A program made the translations under genes and the position numbers. From Streptomyces marokkonensis (GTDB taxonomy: Bacteria; Actinomycetota; Actinomycetes; Streptomycetales; Streptomycetaceae), in NCBI RefSeq assembly GCF_008312835.1, contig NZ_VSKS01000002.1, positions 1-64,000 of the forward strand: DNA of 64,000 nucleotides, read 5' to 3'. The notes beneath the pieces were generated by a model, which was not told the origin of the DNA, searched no databases, and saw only the letters and a list, made by a program, of their open reading frames with translations. Below are positions 58,944 to 64,000 of the stretch, piece after piece (within the stretch, counting starts at the first letter, position 1; each line of letters opens with the position of its first letter).

Positions 58944-60076
58944 TGAAGAAGTTCGACAAGGAGCGCGTGCTCCTCGCGGTGGCCGGACCGGTCATCGCGC
59001 TCGCCGTGGCCTTCGTGCTGAGCGCCGTCGTGCTGCTCGCCTCCGGCAAGAACCCGGTCGAGCCGTTCGCCCTGATGTTCGAGCAGGCCGGTTTCGCCGA
59101 CATCCAGGTGCTGATCATCAACCAGGCCTCGATGTACTACATCGCGGCCCTCGCGGTGGCCATCGGCTTCCGGATGAACCTGTTCAACATCGGCGTCGAC
59201 GGCCAGTACCAGCTCGGCGCCATGATGGCCGCCAGCGTCGGCGCCCACATGAACCTGCCGGCCGTCCTGCAGATCCCGCTGCTGCTCCTCACCGCCGTGT
59301 TCACCGGCGCCTTCTGGGCCGGCGTCGCCGGTGTCCTCAAGGTCACCCGGGGGGTCAGCGAGGTCGTCGCGACGATCATGCTCAACGCGATCGCGACCTC
59401 CGTCATCGGCTACATGTGGCTGCCCACCGTCTTCGGCGTCAAGGTCGGCAACAACAACACCACCGGCGAGATGTACGAGTCCGGCTGGATCCCCGGCATC
59501 GACATGGGCGCGGCCGGCGAGATCTACGGCCTGGTGATCCTCGCCGTCCTGCTCGGCATCGGCTACTGGATCGTCCTCAACCGCACCCGCTTCGGCTTCG
59601 ACCTGCGCGCCTCCGGCGCCTCGGAGTCCGCCGCCGCGGCCAGCGGCGTCGACCCCAAGCGCATGGTGCTCACCGCCATGCTGCTCTCCGGCGCCATCGC
59701 CGGTCTCGCGGGCCTGCCGATCCTGCTCGGCGACGCGCACACCTACAACCTCAGCTTCCCCACCGGCATCGGCTTCCTCGGCATCGGCATCGCCCTGCTC
59801 GGCCGCAACAGCCCGGTCGGCATCGCCTTCGCCGCCCTCCTGTGGGCCTGGCTCGACAAGGCCTCGCCCGAGCTGGACTTCCACGGCTACGACAAGGAGA
59901 TCGCGGTCATCATGCAGGGCCTGATCGTCCTCTCCGTCGTGGTCTCCTACGAGGCCGTCCGCGAATGGGGCCTGCGCCGCCAGCAGCGCCGGGTCGGCGC
60001 GGAACTCGCCGCGGGCCATGTTCTCGGGGGCCCGGACGCCGACAACAACACCACGAAGGAGGTGGCCGGCCGATGA
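58943..60076 (+). CDS. ABC transporter permease, nucleoside uptake (first)
   Basis: 377 aa from ATG 58943, overlapping the ATPase stop (TGATG). About eight to ten membrane helices are seen. The family motif RMNLFNIGVDGQYQLGAMMA is present, together with VSEVVATIMLNAIA and FLGIGIALLGRNSPVGI. This is the BPD_transp_2 family used by BMP-type importers. The C-terminal tail is polar (GPDADNNTTKEVAG). It should pair with the next gene product to form the channel. Confidence 0.94.
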   Translation: MKKFDKERVLLAVAGPVIALAVAFVLSAVVLLASGKNPVEPFALMFEQAGFADIQVLIINQASMYYIAALAVAIGFRMNLFNIGVDGQYQLGAMMAASVGAHMNLPAVLQIPLLLLTAVFTGAFWAGVAGVLKVTRGVSEVVATIMLNAIATSVIGYMWLPTVFGVKVGNNNTTGEMYESGWIPGIDMGAAGEIYGLVILAVLLGIGYWIVLNRTRFGFDLRASGASESAAAASGVDPKRMVLTAMLLSGAIAGLAGLPILLGDAHTYNLSFPTGIGFLGIGIALLGRNSPVGIAFAALLWAWLDKASPELDFHGYDKEIAVIMQGLIVLSVVVSYEAVREWGLRRQQRRVGAELAAGHVLGGPDADNNTTKEVAGR

Positions 60077-61347
60077 CCGCACCGACCACAGCGACCGACG
60101 TCAACCAGCCGTCGCTGGAGCACGCACCGAAGGCCGGCCGCCGTCTGTCCTGGCCCGTCCTGCTCCTGGTCATCGCCGGAGCCCTGGCCCTGACCTCGAT
60201 CGTGCGCCTGATCACGGGCGCCGACGGCATCACCAACGTCAGCCAGATGTCCACCGCGCTCCAGCTCGCCGTCCCGATCGGCCTCGCCGGTCTCGGCGGC
60301 CTGTGGGCCGAGCGCGCGGGCGTCGTCAACATCGGCCTCGAAGGCATGATGATCCTGGGCACCTGGTTCGGCGCCTGGGCCGGATTCCAGTGGGGCCCGT
60401 GGACCGGCGTCCTGGTCGGCCTCCTCGGCGGCGCGCTCGGCGGCCTGCTGCACGCGATCGTCACCGTCACCTTCAACGTCAACCACATCGTCTCCGGTGT
60501 GGCGATCAACATCCTCGCCCTCGGCGCCACCCGCTACCTCGCCCCGCTGGCCTTCGTGGGCCACCAGGGCGGCTCCGCCAAGCAGTCCCCGGCGGTCGAG
60601 TCCCTCGGCAACTTCACCGTGCCCGGACTGTCCGACGGACTGAGGGACCTCAACGACAAGGGCTGGTTCTTCGTCTCCGACATCGCGGGCCTGCTCGGCG
60701 GACTGGTCACCAACGTCTCCTGGCTGACCCTGATCGCCGTCGCGCTCGTCCCCGCCACCTGGTGGATCCTGTGGCGCACGCCGTTCGGCCTGCGGCTGCG
60801 CTCCTGCGGCGAGAACCCGATCGCCGCCGAGTCCCTCGGCGTGAACGTCTACAAGTACAAGTACCTCGCCGTGATCATCTCCGGCGGCCTGGCCGGCCTC
60901 GGCGGTGTCTTCCTCTCCATCGTGGCCAACCCCTTCTACCTGGAGGGCCAGGTCAGCGGACGCGGCTTCATCGGCCTCGCCGCGATGATCTTCGGCAACT
61001 GGATGCCGGGCGGTCTCGCCATCGGCGCCGGCCTCTTCGGCTACACCGACAGCCTCAACCTGCGCGGCGGCTCCGCCAACGTGCACGCCCTGCTGCTGCT
61101 CGGCGCGCTGCTGCTGCTCATCGGCGCGATCTACCTGGTCATCCGCAAGAAGTACGTCCACGCGGCGATCACCCTGGTCGTCGGCGCCCTCGTCTTCGCC
61201 TGGTACGCCGGCACCAACGAGGTCCCCAACCAGGTCGTCGCCGCCACGCCGTACGTCATCACCCTCGTCGTCCTCGCCCTCTCCGCCCAGCGGCTGCGCA
61301 TGCCCAGGGCCAACGGCATGCCCTACCGGAAGGGGCAGGGCAAGTGA
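60073..61347 (+). CDS. ABC transporter permease, nucleoside uptake (second)
   Basis: 424 aa from ATG 60073, overlapping the previous stop by 4 bases. It has the same family motifs: AERAGVVNIGLEGMMILGTW near residue 78, NHIVSGVAINILALG, and GFIGLAAMIFGNWMPGG. A polar N-terminal tail of about 25 residues precedes the first helix. The last helices (ITLVVGALVFAWYAG, YVITLVVLALSA) follow. The gene is coupled to cdd by a further 4-base overlap, linking import and catabolism. Confidence 0.94.
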   Translation: MTAPTTATDVNQPSLEHAPKAGRRLSWPVLLLVIAGALALTSIVRLITGADGITNVSQMSTALQLAVPIGLAGLGGLWAERAGVVNIGLEGMMILGTWFGAWAGFQWGPWTGVLVGLLGGALGGLLHAIVTVTFNVNHIVSGVAINILALGATRYLAPLAFVGHQGGSAKQSPAVESLGNFTVPGLSDGLRDLNDKGWFFVSDIAGLLGGLVTNVSWLTLIAVALVPATWWILWRTPFGLRLRSCGENPIAAESLGVNVYKYKYLAVIISGGLAGLGGVFLSIVANPFYLEGQVSGRGFIGLAAMIFGNWMPGGLAIGAGLFGYTDSLNLRGGSANVHALLLLGALLLLIGAIYLVIRKKYVHAAITLVVGALVFAWYAGTNEVPNQVVAATPYVITLVVLALSAQRLRMPRANGMPYRKGQGK

Positions 61348-61742
61348 CCGCGGCCGACGTCGACTGGGAGGCGCTGCGCGCCGTCGCCCGGGAGGCCATG
61401 ACCCACGCCTACGTCCCCTACTCGGGGTACCCGGTCGGCGTCGCGGCCCTGGTCGACGACGGGCGCACGGTCTCCGGCTGCAACGTCGAGAACGCGTCGT
61501 ACGGTCTCGGCCTGTGCGCCGAGTGCGGCATGGTCTCGGAGCTGCACCGCACCGGAGGCGGCCGCCTCACCCACTTCACCTGTGTGGACGGCCGGGGCGA
61601 GATCCTCGTCCCGTGCGGCCGCTGCCGCCAGCTGCTGTACGAGTTCGGCGGGTCCGGACTGCTCCTCGAGACCCCGGCGGGAATCCTGCCGCTGTCGGAG
61701 ATGCTGCCCCAGGCCTTCGGCCCGCAGCACCTCACCAAGTAA
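61344..61742 (+). CDS. cdd: cytidine deaminase
   Basis: 132 aa from GTG 61344, overlapping the permease stop. Zinc-dependent deaminase converting cytidine and deoxycytidine to uridine and deoxyuridine. The substrate loop is SGCNVENASYGL, the zinc ligand and catalytic Glu are in LCAECG, and the two remaining cysteines are in VPCGRCRQLL. The homotetrameric short form (about 130 aa) fits. It is the link between uptake and the phosphorylase downstream. Confidence 0.96.
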   Translation: MTAADVDWEALRAVAREAMTHAYVPYSGYPVGVAALVDDGRTVSGCNVENASYGLGLCAECGMVSELHRTGGGRLTHFTCVDGRGEILVPCGRCRQLLYEFGGSGLLLETPAGILPLSEMLPQAFGPQHLTK

Positions 61743-61749
61743 CTCCCGT

Positions 61750-61805
61750 GCGGCCCCTCCGGACGACCGACGGCACCGTCGGCGGTCGTCGACCGGAGGG
61801 GCCGC
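61750..61805 (+). terminator. long interrupted hairpin between cdd and deoA
   Basis: GCGGCCCCTCCGG (61750-61762) pairs with CCGGAGGGGCCGC (61793-61805), with an inner stem ACGACCG/CGGTCGT. It lies 7 bases after the cdd stop and 30 bases before the phosphorylase start. It may attenuate transcription rather than end it fully. Confidence 0.65.
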
Positions 61806-61835
61806 GCCCTTCGCACCCCGGAAGGAACCCCGGCC

Positions 61836-63119
61836 ATGGCCATGGACGCCATCTCCGTCATCCGCACCAAGCGGGACCGCGGCGAACTCAGCGACGAGCA
61901 GATCGACTGGGTGATCGACGCGTACACCCGCGGGGAGGTGGCCGACGAGCAGATGTCGGCCCTCGCCATGGCGATCCTGCTCAACGGCATGAACCGGAGC
62001 GAGATCGCCCGCTGGACGGCCGCGATGATCGCCTCCGGTGAGCGCATGGACTTCTCGTCCCTGTCCCGCCCGACCGCCGACAAGCACTCCACCGGAGGCG
62101 TCGGCGACAAGATCACCCTCCCGCTGGCCCCCCTCGTCGCGGCCTGCGGCGCGGCTGTCCCGCAGCTGTCCGGCCGCGGCCTCGGCCACACCGGCGGCAC
62201 GCTCGACAAGCTGGAGTCCATCCCCGGCTGGCGCGCCCTGCTCTCCAACGAGGAGATGCTGTCCGTGCTGGACGGCACCGGCGCGGTGATCTGCGCGGCC
62301 GGCGACGGGCTGGCCCCCGCCGACAAGAAGCTCTACGCGCTCCGCGACGTGACCGGCACGGTCGAGGCGATCCCGCTGATCGCCTCCTCGATCATGTCGA
62401 AGAAGATCGCGGAGGGCACCGGCTCCCTGGTGCTGGACGTGAAGGTCGGCACGGGCGCCTTCATGAAGACGCTCGACGACGCCCGCGAACTGGCCCGCAC
62501 CATGGTCGGCCTGGGCACCGACTCGGGCGTGCGGACGGTCGCCCTCCTGACCGACATGTCCACCCCGCTCGGCCTGACCGCGGGCAACGCGCTCGAGGTC
62601 CGCGAGTCCGTCGAGGTCCTGGCCGGCGGCGGCCCGGCGGACGTCGTCGAGCTGACCCTCGCCCTCGCCCGCGAGATGCTCGACGCGGCCGGCCTGAAGG
62701 ACGCCGACCCGGCCAAGGCCCTCGCCGACGGCTCCGCGATGGACGTCTGGCGCCGCATGATCGCGGCCCAGGGCGGCGACCCGGACGCGGAGCTGCCGGT
62801 GGCCCGTGAGCGGCACGTGGTGAACGCCCCGGCCTCGGGCGTCCTGACCCGCCTCGACGCCTACGGCATCGGCGTCGCCGCCTGGCGCCTCGGCGCGGGC
62901 CGCGCCCGCAAGGAGGACCCGGTGCAGGCGGGCGCGGGCGTCGAACTCCACGCCAGGCCCGGCGACCGGGTGACCGAGGGCCAGCCCCTCCTCACCCTCC
63001 ACACGGACACCCCGGACCGCTTCGACTACGCCCTCCAGGCGGTCGAGGGCTCGTACGACGTCGCCCCGGAGGGCACGGAGTTCACGGCGACCCCCGTGGT
63101 ACTGGAACGCATCGCCTGA
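61836..63119 (+). CDS. deoA: thymidine / pyrimidine-nucleoside phosphorylase
   Basis: 427 aa, ATG 61836 (a second ATG at 61842), with GGAAGGAA upstream. It splits thymidine, deoxyuridine or uridine with phosphate into base and (deoxy)ribose 1-phosphate. Motifs: VIRTKRDRGELSDEQI at the N-terminus; the family signature SGRGLGHTGGTLDKLESI; phosphate loop DKHSTGGVGDK; and DVKVGTGAFMKT. The length is normal. It works after cytidine deaminase in pyrimidine salvage. Confidence 0.95.
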   Translation: MAMDAISVIRTKRDRGELSDEQIDWVIDAYTRGEVADEQMSALAMAILLNGMNRSEIARWTAAMIASGERMDFSSLSRPTADKHSTGGVGDKITLPLAPLVAACGAAVPQLSGRGLGHTGGTLDKLESIPGWRALLSNEEMLSVLDGTGAVICAAGDGLAPADKKLYALRDVTGTVEAIPLIASSIMSKKIAEGTGSLVLDVKVGTGAFMKTLDDARELARTMVGLGTDSGVRTVALLTDMSTPLGLTAGNALEVRESVEVLAGGGPADVVELTLALAREMLDAAGLKDADPAKALADGSAMDVWRRMIAAQGGDPDAELPVARERHVVNAPASGVLTRLDAYGIGVAAWRLGAGRARKEDPVQAGAGVELHARPGDRVTEGQPLLTLHTDTPDRFDYALQAVEGSYDVAPEGTEFTATPVVLERIA

Positions 63120-63129
63120 CAGGCCGTCC

Positions 63130-63163
63130 GGGTGGGACCGGCGGCCCGCCGCCGGTCCCACCC
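63130..63163. terminator. bidirectional hairpin between deoA and the AEC transporter gene
   Basis: GGGTGGGACCGGCGGC (63130-63145) and GCCGCCGGTCCCACCC (63148-63163) are perfectly complementary. It lies 10 bases past the deoA stop and 4 bases past the end of the opposing gene. Confidence 0.85.
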
Positions 63164-63167
63164 GCCG

Positions 63168-64000
63168 TCACCCCAGCAGGGCCGCCACGGCCACCAGCAC
63201 CGGCACCGACAGCACCGTCGACACCAGGATCGCCTCCCGGGCCAGCCGCTCGCCCACGCGATAGCTGCTCGCATAGGTGAACAGGTTCTGCGCGGCCGGG
63301 AGGGCCGAGGTCACCACCACGTCCAGCAGATGCGCCCCGCGCAGCCCGAAGACACCCACCGCCAGCGCCCAGGCGACCAGCGGCTGGCCCACCGCCTTCA
63401 GCGCCACGGCGAGGAGGACGGCACCCCGGTCCCCGCCCCGCAGCGGCAGCGTGCTGCCGCGCAGCGAGATGCCGAACGCGAGCAGCACGGCCGGAACCGC
63501 CATGTTGCCTATCAGGACCACCGGGTCCAGGACCGGCCCGGGTATCTCCACACCGGCCGCCGACACCGCCACCCCCGCCAGCGACCCCAGCGCGATCGGG
63601 TTCCGCAGCGGCGTGAGCAGCCGCCGCCACAACGCCTGCTTCTCGCCCGCCGTCGACAGGTCCAGGATTGTCAGCGCCACCGGCGTGACCCCGACCAGCT
63701 GGAACAGCAGCACCGGCGCCACGAGCGAGGCGTCGCCCAGGACGTATACGGCGATCGGAATGCCGAGGTTGCCGGAGTTGACGTAGCTGGAGCACAGGGC
63801 GCCGATGGTGGTGCGGCCGACACCCCAGCCGCGTACGGCACCCACCGCGACGAAGACGCCCGCCACCGCCGCCGTGCTCAGCGCGGTGACCAGCAGCCGG
63901 TCCGAGAAGACCACCGACAGGTCGGCCCCGGCCAGGGTGGTGAACAGCAGGGCCGGCGACGCCACGTGGAACGCCAGCCTCGTCAGGACGTCGCGGCCCT
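63168..64000 (-). CDS. AEC (auxin efflux carrier) family transporter, 5' end beyond the window
   Basis: The open frame continues past base 64000 (reading GRDVLTRLAFH before VASPALLFTTLAG), so the N-terminus is cut off; about 277 residues are visible. Several membrane helices occur, with LLCSSYVNSGNLGIP-type and LLFQLVGVTP blocks and the C-terminal TSALPAAQNLFTYASSY, all AEC features. AEC members move malonate, malate or other small acids. The substrate is unknown. It converges on deoA with a shared terminator. Confidence 0.88.
   Translation of the reverse strand, partial: GRDVLTRLAFHVASPALLFTTLAGADLSVVFSDRLLVTALSTAAVAGVFVAVGAVRGWGVGRTTIGALCSSYVNSGNLGIPIAVYVLGDASLVAPVLLFQLVGVTPVALTILDLSTAGEKQALWRRLLTPLRNPIALGSLAGVAVSAAGVEIPGPVLDPVVLIGNMAVPAVLLAFGISLRGSTLPLRGGDRGAVLLAVALKAVGQPLVAWALAVGVFGLRGAHLLDVVVTSALPAAQNLFTYASSYRVGERLAREAILVSTVLSVPVLVAVAALLG

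Overview
The window is chromosomal DNA from a high-GC actinomycete, almost certainly a Streptomyces. Codon third positions are almost all G or C, GTG starts are common, and gene content and order match the core region of Streptomyces coelicolor around SCO4837-SCO4891 as I remember it: glyA, trpS, sdh, hexosaminidase, two ECF sigma genes, a mutase, a glycopolymer cluster, BMP-family nucleoside uptake, cdd and deoA. No tRNA, rRNA, CRISPR array or intact mobile element was seen. The only transposon trace is a deleted IS481-type transposase relic at the left edge.

Layout. 1-6154: transposase relic, a ZTP-type riboswitch with glyA, an ECF sigma / anti-sigma-like / membrane protein set, trpS and a 2H phosphoesterase. 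6171-11252: a divergent locus carrying the enzymes expected for a decaprenylphosphoryl-arabinose-type lipid donor (DprE1, DprE2, a PAP2 phosphatase, a UbiA-type phosphoribosyltransferase, GtrA), plus a YihY protein. 11200-15740: a D,D-carboxypeptidase, a small membrane protein, a metallophosphoesterase, a remnant of an MMPL-type transporter and a TetR regulator. 15957-19378: sdhCDAB with a strong terminator. 19548-28433: OHCU decarboxylase, a GH20 hexosaminidase, several Streptomyces hypothetical genes, a large secreted amidase/FG-GAP protein and a DUF3152 protease-like protein. 28548-32482: two tandem ECF sigma / anti-sigma-like cassettes. 32670-36134: an L,D-transpeptidase lipoprotein, a stand-alone methylmalonyl-CoA mutase large subunit and a LysE-type exporter.

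36156-53010 is the most unusual part. It is a cell-surface glycopolymer locus built around a sialic acid/Kdn-type nonulosonate. A NeuB-like synthase without the usual SAF domain and a cytidylyltransferase fused to a HAD phosphatase could make CMP-Kdn. A GT29-like sialyltransferase, two polysialyltransferase-like enzymes, two paralogous GT2 enzymes, a DUF6716 glycosyltransferase, a further GT-B-like protein and a GT8/TPR/pyruvyltransferase fusion could assemble the polymer. An acyltransferase and a methyltransferase could decorate it. An RCC1-repeat lipoprotein sits inside the locus. No ManNAc-forming epimerase is present, which favours Kdn, in line with the Kdn-containing teichulosonic acids known from streptomycete walls.

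53306-64000: an M20 amidohydrolase, then a nucleoside salvage block. Two tandem BMP-type lipoproteins, a double-domain ABC ATPase and two permeases import nucleosides, and cytidine deaminase and pyrimidine-nucleoside phosphorylase break them down. A 12-nt core (GTCTACGCGCGT) lies upstream of all three transport transcription units and suggests one regulator. An AEC-family transporter runs off the right edge.
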